From contig JAQVQF010000043.1 in assembly GCA_028701715.1 (NCBI GenBank), forward strand, positions 1 through 13,746: a stretch of 13,746 nucleotides of DNA. The letters run 5' to 3'. Source of the stretch: Eubacteriales bacterium (GTDB lineage: Bacteria; Bacillota; Clostridia; Oscillospirales; CAG-382). Each line of letters starts with the position of its first letter. Within the stretch, counting starts at the first letter, position 1. Of the stretch, positions 7,114-13,746 are shown piece after piece. Under the pieces are notes generated by a model. It worked only from the letters and a program-made list of their open reading frames with translations, did not search any database and was not told where the DNA came from. The position numbers were made by a program, and so were the translations under genes.

Positions 7114-7237
7114 GAATATCAGTAATAATTACAACAAGGAGCCGCGATATTAGAAGATTAATAAAATAATTCCCGGACTTGTTTCGCGACATAGCCGTTA
7201 TGGATGCGGCTGTAAACTCACGAAGTCTTAACGGGGT
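7114..7237. other. Non-coding spacer with nothing recognised
   Basis: The stretch between the inverted repeat and the tRNA terminator shows no gene with a ribosome site and no family I know. The only structure noted is a 5-bp stem AGCCG/CGGCT with a 9-nt loop (7193-7211). The open frames crossing it on both strands run into the tRNA genes and are not credible. Confidence 0.5.
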
Positions 7238-7262
7238 AGAAAAAAGCACGCGTGAGCGTGCC
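7238..7262 (-). terminator. Intrinsic terminator of the tRNA-Met/tRNA-Glu unit
   Basis: In the direction of transcription a 6-bp GC-rich stem, GCACGC with loop TCAC and GCGTGC, is followed immediately by TTTTTTC. It starts about 5 nt after the CCA end of tRNA-Glu. This is a textbook Rho-independent terminator. Confidence 0.88.
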
Positions 7263-7266
7263 GATA

Positions 7267-7341
7267 TGGTGACCCGTAGCAGATTTGAACTGCTGTTACC
7301 GCCGTGAAAGGGCGGTGTCTTAACCCCTTGACCAACGGGCC
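7267..7341 (-). tRNA. tRNA-Glu (TTC anticodon)
   Basis: The 75-nt gene includes an encoded CCA (7267-7269). The acceptor stem GGCCCGT pairs with ACGGGTC (one G-U pair). The D arm is GTC...GAC, the anticodon arm is CCGCC-CTTTCAC-GGCGG with anticodon TTC, and the T arm AGCAG-TTCAAAT-CTGCT pairs fully. It is the second gene of a two-tRNA transcript, 31 nt after tRNA-Met and just before a strong terminator. Confidence 0.96.
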
Positions 7342-7372
7342 GTATTTTATTTATACCGCACAAACGGAGATA

Positions 7373-7449
7373 TGGTAGCGGAAGTTGGATTTGAACCCAC
7401 GACCTGCCGGGTATGAACCGGATGCTCTAGCCAGCTGAGCTATTCCGCC
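7373..7449 (-). tRNA. tRNA-Met (CAT anticodon), elongator type
   Basis: The 77-nt gene includes an encoded CCA (7373-7375). The acceptor stem GGCGGAA pairs with TTCCGCT; the G1-U72 pair is, as I recall, usual for Bacillota elongator Met tRNAs and unlike the unpaired start of initiators. The D arm is GCTC...GAGC and the anticodon loop TTCATAC gives CAT. Two pairs are mismatched: 27-43 (T-C) at the top of the anticodon stem and 51-63 (G-A) in the T stem (GTGGG against CCAAC). A tRNA-Ile with lysidine-modified CAT is the alternative, but the body resembles Met. It is first in the transcript. Confidence 0.9.
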
Positions 7450-7475
7450 GTATACCCCCGCCGTGCGACTTACGT

Positions 7476-7504
7476 ATTATAACAACAAAAATTTATGTTG
7501 TCAA
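7476..7504 (-). promoter_or_regulatory. Perfect-consensus promoter for the tRNA unit
   Basis: On the minus strand TTGACA (7499-7504) and TATAAT (7476-7481) are separated by exactly 17 nt, all 12 positions matching the housekeeping sigma consensus. Transcription should start near 7469, about 20 nt before tRNA-Met. Such strong promoters are typical of stable RNA genes. Confidence 0.9.
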
Positions 7505-7545
7505 TAGTTAAATTAAAAAAATACAAAAATGACGGTATAATATAC

Positions 7546-7574
7546 TTGCCAAAAAATAGCTTGTCTGATATAAT
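7546..7574 (+). promoter_or_regulatory. Promoter for the pgeF-yhaO-yhaN-recG operon
   Basis: TTGCCA (7546-7551) and TATAAT (7569-7574) are 17 nt apart, matching 11 of 12 consensus positions. The expected start is near 7581. It diverges from the tRNA promoter with only about 40 bp between the two -35 boxes. A second TATAAT at 7536-7541 has only a poor -35 and may be a minor start. Confidence 0.75.
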
Positions 7575-7580
7575 GAACAA

Positions 7581-7799
7581 AAGGTCGTAAAGGTGTTGAT
7601 ATTGTTTCGGAATGACAGGATTTTTAGATATATGGTTTGGAAGCGCGCTTTAAAACGCCCGATAAGCAAATTGTCGTTTTTGCGGTTTAGCGCTGTCCCT
7701 TAACTATTTGCGGGACGGCAACAATTTTGACAAGTCGAACCGTTCTATAAACAGAACTCCAAAAAGCTTGCGGTTCGGCGGAAAGACATGGTTATATAA
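7581..7799 (+). promoter_or_regulatory. Long structured 5' leader upstream of pgeF
   Basis: About 220 nt separate the predicted start from pgeF. Visible structure: the perfect palindrome AAGCGCGCTT (7641-7650); an 8-bp stem GCTGTCCC/GGGACGGC with one G-U pair and a 12-nt loop (7692-7719), enclosed by AAATTGT/ACAATTT (7668-7674 and 7721-7727); and GTTCT/AGAAC nested in CGAACC/GGTTCG (7737-7776). A 33-codon reading frame with TTG start (7602-7703, AAGGTG 6 nt upstream) encodes a very basic peptide and stops inside the loop of the 7692 stem. A three-codon frame ATG GTT ATA TAA (7788-7799) abuts the pgeF start. No known RNA family was recognised, and whether the peptides are made is unknown. Confidence 0.4.
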
Positions 7800-8615
7800 A
7801 TGCCCGGCGATTTTATACTGCATGAAAAGCCCATACCTTATTTTACGTCGTCCTTATTTGATTCATACGGTGTTAAGCATTGTTTTACCACAAAGCACGG
7901 CGGTGTCAGCACAGGCTTTTTTAAAAGTCTTAATTTTGCCGCCGGAAACGGTTCGACCCGTGATACAGCGGAAAATTTATATAAAAATCATGACACAGCC
8001 GCACATCTGCTGGGACTTACAGCCGACGATGTATGCCGCACATATCAGGCTCATACGGATATGATAGAAATTGTGGGTAAGTCACGGAGAGGGACAGGGC
8101 TTACCAAGCCGGCTTTTTCTCACAGAGCGGACGGGCTTATCACAAACGAGGAAGGCGTGGCGCTTTCGGCGCGCGCCGCCGACTGTGTTCCTATATTATT
8201 ATATGACACAAAAACAGACACCGCCGGAGCCGTGCATTCGGGGTGGCAGGGAACCAAAAAGCAGATAGCCGTAAAAGCGGTAAAGCTTTTTGAATCTTTG
8301 GGAAGCAAACCCGAAAATATCATCGCCGCGCTCGGTCCCTGCATAAAAGGCTGCTGCTATGAGGTGGGCGGGGAATTTTACGACCATTTCTCCAGTAATC
8401 CGGAAGCTTTTTCCGTAAGAGAAGGCAAAATCTATTTTGATCTTACGTCGGTTATAACAAAGGCTCTTATAAACTGCGGAATAATCAAAGAAAACATTCA
8501 GGTATGCCCTCTCTGCACCTGCTGCGAAAGCGAATTGTTCTTTTCTTACCGCCGCCAGGGAAACGACAGAGGCACAATGGCGGCTTTTATTACGGTAAGA
8601 CGAAAAATAACATAA
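7800..8615 (+). CDS. pgeF: PgeF/YfiH family multifunctional purine nucleoside enzyme (LACC1-like, 'laccase domain')
   Basis: A 271-residue cytoplasmic enzyme of full family length. The family is reported to have purine nucleoside phosphorylase and adenosine deaminase activities in its LACC1/FAMIN branch, while E. coli PgeF removes wrongly incorporated serine from peptidoglycan precursors; which role applies here is unknown. Family hallmarks are the HGGVS segment (33-37), SLNFAAGN (43-50), QAH with H85, RAADC with C129, and VHSGWQGT with H146. H85, C129 and H146 are the expected metal ligands. LGPCIKGCCYEVG (178-190) and CTCCESELFFSYRR (239-252) complete the pattern. The ATG at 7800-7802 directly follows the stop of a three-codon frame, and the nearest purine-rich site (GGCGGAAAG, 7777-7785) is some 14 nt away, so initiation may be coupled or weak. 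First gene of the rightward operon. Confidence 0.92.
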   Translation: MPGDFILHEKPIPYFTSSLFDSYGVKHCFTTKHGGVSTGFFKSLNFAAGNGSTRDTAENLYKNHDTAAHLLGLTADDVCRTYQAHTDMIEIVGKSRRGTGLTKPAFSHRADGLITNEEGVALSARAADCVPILLYDTKTDTAGAVHSGWQGTKKQIAVKAVKLFESLGSKPENIIAALGPCIKGCCYEVGGEFYDHFSSNPEAFSVREGKIYFDLTSVITKALINCGIIKENIQVCPLCTCCESELFFSYRRQGNDRGTMAAFITVRRKIT

Positions 8616-8648
8616 AAATATACGCAATACGAAAGGCGGAGCTGTAAA

Positions 8649-9812
8649 ATGAGCGTTGAAGCTGAAGCTGAGACAAAAATAAAAATATTCCATTGCGCCG
8701 ACCTGCATCTTGATTCACCCTTTTCGCTATCTACCCCGGCTCAGGCGGAACAGCGTAAAATCGAGCTGCGCAGCGCCTTTACGTCGGCAATAATGGTGGC
8801 AAAGCAGGAAAAAGTCGAGCTGTTTTTCATATCCGGGGATTTGTTTGATTCGGAATACGTCACCAGAGACACCGCCGAGCTTTTAATAAGTGAATTCAAT
8901 TCGTTTCCGGATTGCCGGTTTTTTATATCCCCCGGAAATCATGACCCGTATAACGATATTTCACCCTATAAAACAGTGGCTTTTCCCCAAAACGTGCATA
9001 TTTTCGGTGGTATAAAGGAAAAGGTGGAAATTCCAGAGCTGAATGTAAACGTATACGGCGTGGGATTTACCTCAATGACCTATATGTCAAGCCCGGCGGT
9101 GGGCTACGGTCAGCTTGATAAATCCAAAATAAACATACTGGTATGTCACGGCGACATGACCTCTCCGCTTTCGTCGAACGGACCCGTGACAAAAGCCGAA
9201 ATCGCACAGTCGGGTTTCGATTATATCGCACTCGGTCATATACACGCGCCATCCGGGGTATGCAAGGAGGGCGGAACATACTACGCTTATCCGGGATGTC
9301 TTGAGGGCAGAAGCTTTGATGAACCGGGCTATCACGGCGCGCTTATAGGCACCGTGAGCAAGGGGGAAGTAAATTTAAAGTCGATGAGATTTTCAAAGAG
9401 GAGATACGAAACCATTCGGGTCGATGTGACGGATGTTTACGGTAAATCGGCGATAATCGAGACGATCAGAGGCATAATCCGTCCCTACGGCAACGACACC
9501 GCCATTCGCGTTATAATGACCGGAACCGTTCCCGAGCCGTTTATCATAACACCGGCGGAAATAGGGAAGGGCTATGAATATCCTTTCAGAATTGAAATTA
9601 TCGATTCCACCGTACCCTCCATTGATTTTACAAAGCTGGAGAGGGATACCACTTTAAAAGGGGTTTTCTATTCCAAAATGACCGACAGGCTGTCCAAATG
9701 TGTTCCCGGCGGCGATGATTACGCCAAGCTGCTTATGGCGCTTAAATACGGTATTTCCGCGCTGTACGACAGGAATATTATCGATTTCGGCGGAGGAGAA
9801 GGCAATGAATAA
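8649..9812 (+). CDS. yhaO: SbcD/YhaO-like metallophosphoesterase, DNA repair exonuclease subunit
   Basis: A 387-residue calcineurin-like phosphoesterase of the SbcD/Mre11 group, closest in size and layout to YhaO. Metal-binding motifs are all present: D18-L-H20, G63-D64-x-F, G96-N97-H98-D99, C166-H167-G and G196-H197-x-H199. The C-terminal third (about 255-380) lacks a motif I know and probably caps the nuclease and binds the ATPase partner. By family, it would be a Mn-dependent nuclease acting on DNA ends with the ATPase encoded next. AAAGGCGGA lies about 8 nt before ATG 8649. The first nine residues are a non-conserved Glu-Ala tail (EAEAE). The gene overlaps the next by 8 nt (ATGAATAA), implying translational coupling. 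The symbol is by analogy with the Bacillus pair; sbcD is the alternative name. Confidence 0.88.
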   Translation: MSVEAEAETKIKIFHCADLHLDSPFSLSTPAQAEQRKIELRSAFTSAIMVAKQEKVELFFISGDLFDSEYVTRDTAELLISEFNSFPDCRFFISPGNHDPYNDISPYKTVAFPQNVHIFGGIKEKVEIPELNVNVYGVGFTSMTYMSSPAVGYGQLDKSKINILVCHGDMTSPLSSNGPVTKAEIAQSGFDYIALGHIHAPSGVCKEGGTYYAYPGCLEGRSFDEPGYHGALIGTVSKGEVNLKSMRFSKRRYETIRVDVTDVYGKSAIIETIRGIIRPYGNDTAIRVIMTGTVPEPFIITPAEIGKGYEYPFRIEIIDSTVPSIDFTKLERDTTLKGVFYSKMTDRLSKCVPGGDDYAKLLMALKYGISALYDRNIIDFGGGEGNE

Positions 9813-12051
9813 TTCAAACGCCAACATTAACGCTAACGCTAACGCTAACGTTAACGTTAACGGAACATATATTGAAAGAATAGATATAACCTCCTTCGGT
9901 AAGCTAAAAAACACGACCATTATACCGACAAAAGGCTTGAATCTCCTTACCGCTCCGAACGAAGCGGGAAAATCCACCGTCGCGGCGTTTATAAAATTTA
10001 TTTTTTACGGCTTCGGCGGTCAAAGAAAGCAGGCTGTCGCCGAAAACGAAAAGCTGCTGTATATGCCTTGGAGCGGCACAAGGGCGGCGGGAGGTATCAC
10101 AATAATTACGCCCGAGGGAAAATTCCGCGTGGAAAGAGCGCATTCGTCGTCTAAGGAAACAATTGATGTATATGATGTCTACACCAGAAAATCGGTCTTT
10201 ACCGGAATGGTACCGGGAGAAGTTTTTTTCGGCCTCGGCGAGGAATCTTTCCTAAAAATTCTATATTTCCGACAGCTGTATCTGCCGAAAAACGGCGACG
10301 ACGCCTTAGCGGAACAGATACAAAACCTGATATTTTCCGCCGACGAAAAAACCAATGCGGAACGCGCCGCAAAAAGGCTTAAGGAAGCGCGCGCGGCATT
10401 AAAAAACAACCTGAAACGGGGTCTTATACCCGACCTGGAAAGCGAGCTTACGGCATATGAGGAAAAGCTTGCGTCGTCGCTTGATATAAAACGCGAATTG
10501 GACGGCGTATTGGTTTCACTGAGTGAGAAAAAGCAAAAGATAGCGTTTAATGAAGAAAAGCTTGCCATGCTTGAAAAGGAAGCCGAAAATATCGTCAAAT
10601 TCGAAGCAAAAAAACGTCTTGACGGGCTTGTCGCTCTGGCAAAACGCAAGCAGGAGGCAGAAGCGAAATATAACGAATGCATGGCATCCTTCGACGGAGG
10701 CACGGCTCCGGAAACAGGCTTTGTCCAGGAGCTTATTAACGACAACGCGCTTTATTCGATGATTGAAAAGCGTCTTGACGAAACCTCGAAGGAAATCAAG
10801 GATGAAACCAAACGCTGCGAAATGGCAAAGGAGGCCTCCCCGTTTTTCGAAAACGACCCCGAAGGAATTAAAAAGAAGCTAAAAGCCGGGCGTACAATTT
10901 CGCTGCTGTTTTTTGCCATAAGCATCGGTTTGATAATATTCGCCGGTATCCGTTTCTTAAATCATGGGCTTGACACGTTGTTTTACGCTTCGTCCGTTGC
11001 TTTCGCGTTGATTTTTATCATAAGCGCTGTTACGGCGTTTAAAACACCTTCCTTCATTAAGGAGCTTGGGTTTTCGACCAAAAGCGAGCTTGTGAAGGCC
11101 GTTTCCGATTTTCCGGTAATAAAGCTGAGAGCGGAGGAAAGAGCGAAAAAAATACAATCCCTTGAAAAAGCCTATTCAGAGGATGCCGATAAATATAACG
11201 AGCTAAAACGCTCGATAGACAGCCGTATCAGGCGTTATATGTCGGAAGAGAATATCACCTACGGACTGGCTATTCAGAAGATGCTTAATCTTTCGATGGA
11301 AGCGGGAACGCTTAAAGCCGAATGCATGACGCTTGAGGACAGACTTGAAGCCTCCTTAAACGAGGTAAATATTGAACAGCTGAAGCAAAAAGCGGAAGGC
11401 GCGGTTTTACCCGCGCGTGAGACGGCTGCCGTCAACCGTGAAACGGAATTTTATAAATCGGCAAATGACGGGCTGAAAAAGCAGGAAATAGAGCTTGAAA
11501 AGCAAAAAACGGCTTTCGAGGTGCGTTCTCCCTCGCCTTCCGTGCTTTTCGGCAAACGCGAAGCTGTTTTAAACAGGCTTGACGAATATAAAAACAAGTA
11601 CGAATCTCTCGGAATAGCTCTTGAGATGCTTGAGGAATCGGGAAACTTTATGAAATCCACCGTTTCGCCCAAGCTGGCGCAGCTTTCCTCGGCATATTTT
11701 ACCGCCGCGACCGACGGCAAATATCCGTCCATGCAACTTACAACCGACCTTATGATGTCGGTTTCCACCTCCGAAGGCGAAAAATCGGCGGATTATCTTT
11801 CGGGCGGAGCAAAGGATACGGCATATTTATGTTTAAGGTACGCGCTTGTCGAATTGCTTTACGATCGTAAAAGACCTTTTATAATACTTGACGACGCTTT
11901 TTCCCGCATAGACGACGACAGATTAAAGCTAATGCTCAAATCTCTTCTCACTCTGGCGGAAGACCAGCAAATTATACTGTTTACCTGTCATGTAAGAGAA
12001 AGCTGTTTTCTTAAGGGAATCACCGATAAGATAAACGTGCTTGAAATATAA
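9805..12051 (+). CDS. yhaN: YhaN/SbcC-like AAA ATPase with coiled coil and central membrane hairpin
   Basis: A 748-residue SMC/Rad50-type ATPase, expected to work with the upstream nuclease. Walker A APNEAGKST is at 50-58, then a FRQLYLP stretch (155-161) typical of YhaN-like proteins. Coiled coil covers about 185-345 and 440-615. The signature LSGG (665-668) and Walker B IILDD (693-697) close the head. There is no CxxC zinc hook. Instead two hydrophobic segments (about 364-382 and 391-412) with a short polar turn occupy the middle, so the apex may be membrane-anchored. I start at ATG 9805 because GGAGG is 8 nt upstream and it overlaps the upstream stop; an upstream in-frame ATG at 9700 lies deep inside that gene. 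Residues 2-19 are an Asn-X repeat tail encoded by a hexamer repeat. At 748 residues it is shorter than SbcC and than my recollection of Bacillus YhaN. Confidence 0.87.
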   Translation: MNNSNANINANANANVNVNGTYIERIDITSFGKLKNTTIIPTKGLNLLTAPNEAGKSTVAAFIKFIFYGFGGQRKQAVAENEKLLYMPWSGTRAAGGITIITPEGKFRVERAHSSSKETIDVYDVYTRKSVFTGMVPGEVFFGLGEESFLKILYFRQLYLPKNGDDALAEQIQNLIFSADEKTNAERAAKRLKEARAALKNNLKRGLIPDLESELTAYEEKLASSLDIKRELDGVLVSLSEKKQKIAFNEEKLAMLEKEAENIVKFEAKKRLDGLVALAKRKQEAEAKYNECMASFDGGTAPETGFVQELINDNALYSMIEKRLDETSKEIKDETKRCEMAKEASPFFENDPEGIKKKLKAGRTISLLFFAISIGLIIFAGIRFLNHGLDTLFYASSVAFALIFIISAVTAFKTPSFIKELGFSTKSELVKAVSDFPVIKLRAEERAKKIQSLEKAYSEDADKYNELKRSIDSRIRRYMSEENITYGLAIQKMLNLSMEAGTLKAECMTLEDRLEASLNEVNIEQLKQKAEGAVLPARETAAVNRETEFYKSANDGLKKQEIELEKQKTAFEVRSPSPSVLFGKREAVLNRLDEYKNKYESLGIALEMLEESGNFMKSTVSPKLAQLSSAYFTAATDGKYPSMQLTTDLMMSVSTSEGEKSADYLSGGAKDTAYLCLRYALVELLYDRKRPFIILDDAFSRIDDDRLKLMLKSLLTLAEDQQIILFTCHVRESCFLKGITDKINVLEI
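9817..9861 (+). repeat. Hexanucleotide tandem repeat at the 5' end of the YhaN-like gene
   Basis: Seven and a half copies of a 6-bp unit of the form AAC-NNN follow one another: AACGCC, AACATT, AACGCT three times, AACGTT twice, then AAC. They encode alternating Asn-Ala/Ile/Val before the conserved domain starts. Copy-number change would keep the reading frame but alter the tail length. It lies 12-56 nt inside the gene, where it could also affect translation initiation. Confidence 0.9.
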
Positions 12052-12066
12052 ATTGAGGATATTATA

Positions 12067-13746
12067 ATGGAACTGAGCACGTCCGTATATTTCGTAAAAG
12101 GAATAGGCGAAGCCAGAGCCAAGGCGTTTTGTAAACTCGGCGTTTTAACGGCGCAGGATCTTATCGGCTTTTTTCCGAGAGCCTACGAGGAGCGCGGAGC
12201 GGTTAAAAAGCTTATCGAATGCCGCGACGGAGAGGTGTGCTCGGTAATTATACAAATCGACACGCCGCCCAAGGAAGCGCGCGGAAAGACAGGCTTGTAT
12301 TATGTAAAAGTCAGCGCGAGCGACGATACCGACACGCTTTACCTGACCTTTTTCAACAATAAATGGATTGCGTCGTCCCTTACGCAGGGAAGGCTGTTTC
12401 GCATATACGGCAGGATAGTTTTCGGCATATACGGACGCGAAGCCATCAACCCGATTATCGAGCCTTATTCACCGGATTTGCCCGCGGTTACGCCGATATA
12501 TCCCTTAACCGACAACCTTACGCAAAAGCTGATAACCAAAGCGGTACAGACCGTGCTGCCGTTGGCGGAAAATCTACCGGAAATACTGCCCGATTCGCTG
12601 AGAAATCAATTCGCGTTGATTTCCAAAGCCGAGGCGGTAAGGAAGATACACGTGCCCGAAAGCATGGAGGACACCGTTTTGGCGGTGCGTCGTCTCGCTT
12701 TTGAGGAGCTTCTTATATTCAGGCTGTCGCTTTCCAAGCTGAGATCAAAGCAGATAAAGAAAAAATCGGCGCCCTTTTCGCAAAAGGGTACGGGAGTCCG
12801 GTTATTTTTTGAAAAGCTTCCGTTTGAGCTGACCGCGGCGCAAAAGCGGGCTGTAAAGGAGATTTTTGCCGATATGCAAAAGGACAGCCCCATGATGAGG
12901 CTGGTTCAGGGCGATGTGGGAAGCGGCAAGACCGTGCTCGCGGCGGCTGCGGCGTTTCTCGCCGTAAAAAACGGTTATCAGGCGGCGATTATGGCGCCTA
13001 CCGAGATACTTGCCGTACAGCATTTCAACACGATTACGGAAATGCTCGGTAAATTCGGAATAAGCACCGTGCTTCTCACCGGAGGCATGAGCGCGTCGCA
13101 AAAGAAAAACGCCAAGGAAGCTGTCGCCAAAGGCATCGCGGATGTAATAATCGGCACCAACGCCGTCATACAATCGGGTGTGGAGTTTTTTAAGCTGGGA
13201 CTTGCCGTAACAGACGAACAGCACAGGTTCGGAGTAATTCAACGCGCGTCGCTCATAACCAAGGGAGAGCGAGACATAACGCCGCATACCCTTGTTATGT
13301 CGGCGACACCCATACCCAGAACCCTCAGCCTTATTCTTTACGGGGATCTTGATATATCCGTTCTTGACGAGCTTCCTCCGGGAAGGCAAAAAATTGAAAC
13401 CTACGCTGTCGAAAGTCAAAACCGCGAGAAAATAAACTCATTCCTGCGCGGGGAAATAAAAAAGGGCAGGCAGATATTCGTCGTCTGCCCGCTGGTGGAG
13501 GAATCGGAAACCCAAGACGCTCTTTCGGCGGAAGAAAAGCTTGACGCCATTAAAGCTGATTTCCCCGAATTCACCTCCGCGCTGCTTCACGGTAAAATGA
13601 AAGCAAAGGATAAAAACATTATAATGGCGGATTTTAAATCCGGAAAGATAAAAATACTTGTTTCCACCACAGTGGTGGAGGTGGGAGTGGACGTCCCCAA
13701 CGCCACGGTGATGGTGATCGAAAATTCCGAACGCTTCGGCCTTTCC
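12067..13746 (+). CDS. recG: ATP-dependent DNA helicase RecG (C-terminus cut by window edge)
   Basis: Helicase that reverses stalled forks and migrates branched DNA. The frame from ATG 12067 is open for 560 codons to the right edge; RecG is usually about 680 residues, so roughly 120 are missing, including motif VI and the C-terminal hook. The wedge domain is at about 1-150, starting with the helix-hairpin-helix-like VKGIGEARAKAF and FFPRAYEER (35-43). Helicase motifs follow: LTAAQKRAV (255-263), Walker A GDVGSGKT (282-289), APTEILA (310-316), DEQHRFGV (383-390), SATPIPRT (412-419), and TTVVEVGVDVPNA (534-546, motif V). GAGGAT lies about 6 nt upstream, and only 15 nt separate it from the ATPase stop, so it is surely cotranscribed with the yhaO/yhaN pair. 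No unusual residues seen. Confidence 0.97.
   Translation, partial: MELSTSVYFVKGIGEARAKAFCKLGVLTAQDLIGFFPRAYEERGAVKKLIECRDGEVCSVIIQIDTPPKEARGKTGLYYVKVSASDDTDTLYLTFFNNKWIASSLTQGRLFRIYGRIVFGIYGREAINPIIEPYSPDLPAVTPIYPLTDNLTQKLITKAVQTVLPLAENLPEILPDSLRNQFALISKAEAVRKIHVPESMEDTVLAVRRLAFEELLIFRLSLSKLRSKQIKKKSAPFSQKGTGVRLFFEKLPFELTAAQKRAVKEIFADMQKDSPMMRLVQGDVGSGKTVLAAAAAFLAVKNGYQAAIMAPTEILAVQHFNTITEMLGKFGISTVLLTGGMSASQKKNAKEAVAKGIADVIIGTNAVIQSGVEFFKLGLAVTDEQHRFGVIQRASLITKGERDITPHTLVMSATPIPRTLSLILYGDLDISVLDELPPGRQKIETYAVESQNREKINSFLRGEIKKGRQIFVVCPLVEESETQDALSAEEKLDAIKADFPEFTSALLHGKMKAKDKNIIMADFKSGKIKILVSTTVVEVGVDVPNATVMVIENSERFGLS

Noticed and set aside
7267..7341. tRNA-Glu as an integration site for a mobile element
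   Set aside because: No integrase gene, no repeat of the tRNA 3' end and no change in gene style nearby.
7037..7363. 108-codon minus-strand frame in the intergenic region
   Set aside because: It runs through tRNA-Glu and its terminator, has no ribosome site, and its composition follows AT-rich spacer DNA. I considered an integrase remnant beside a tRNA but saw no integrase motif.
7708..8064. 118-codon plus-strand frame overlapping the start of pgeF
   Set aside because: It is the +1 shadow of pgeF; the pgeF frame carries all family motifs.
9700..9804. Upstream in-frame start for the YhaN-like gene
   Set aside because: It would overlap the nuclease gene by over 100 bp, while ATG 9805 has a strong GGAGG and the usual stop/start overlap.
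12802..13419. 205-codon minus-strand frame, and similar long frames at 10179-10745 and 8199-8708
   Set aside because: All are antisense to recG, the YhaN-like gene or pgeF, and show no domain or ribosome site; they reflect codon bias of the sense genes.
1..13746. CRISPR array, insertion sequence, toxin-antitoxin or phage genes
   Set aside because: I found no regularly spaced repeats, no transposase or phage protein motifs and no small paired genes in the whole window.

Overview
The window looks like chromosomal DNA of a Bacillota member, most likely an uncultured, gut-type clostridial lineage. The reasons are a single-chain glycyl-tRNA synthetase, a Bacillus/Clostridium-style elongator tRNA-Met, YhaO/YhaN-type SbcCD relatives next to recG, strong sigma-A-like promoters and AGGAGG-like ribosome sites. 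This placement is inference from gene content only. I see no phage, insertion sequence or CRISPR array.

Left half (1-6960) is all on the minus strand and is probably transcribed leftwards from a promoter near 6932-6960. The order of transcription is: ABC half-transporter (6783-4501), stand-alone DUF1854 protein (4392-3826), second ABC half-transporter (3586-1376), then glycyl-tRNA synthetase (1306 to beyond the left edge). Both half-transporters have an unusual N-terminal extension: a beta-rich domain of about 120-150 residues that may be PH-like, followed by a CPxC...CPxC zinc ribbon, ahead of an ordinary exporter membrane domain and a fully canonical ATPase domain. DUF1854 is an uncharacterised domain that I recall being linked to ABC transporters, including ones beside cyanophycin genes in beta-proteobacteria. 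The trio is the best candidate here for an undescribed system: a heterodimeric ABC exporter with a dedicated accessory protein and unknown substrate. The two spacers inside this operon are packed with palindromes.

Middle (6784-7799) holds a structured leader, the ABC operon promoter, an AT-rich segment bounded by a 13-bp inverted repeat, and a tRNA-Met/tRNA-Glu unit on the minus strand with a perfect-consensus promoter and a clear intrinsic terminator. A divergent plus-strand promoter (7546-7574) follows, then a structured leader of about 220 nt.

Right half (7800-13746) is one plus-strand operon: pgeF (LACC1/YfiH family), a YhaO/SbcD-like metallophosphoesterase, a YhaN/SbcC-like ATPase overlapping it by 8 nt, and recG, which runs off the right edge. 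The last three form a DNA repair and recombination set. The YhaN-like ATPase has two predicted membrane helices where SbcC/Rad50 has its zinc hook, and a hexanucleotide tandem repeat at its 5' end that encodes an Asn-X tail.
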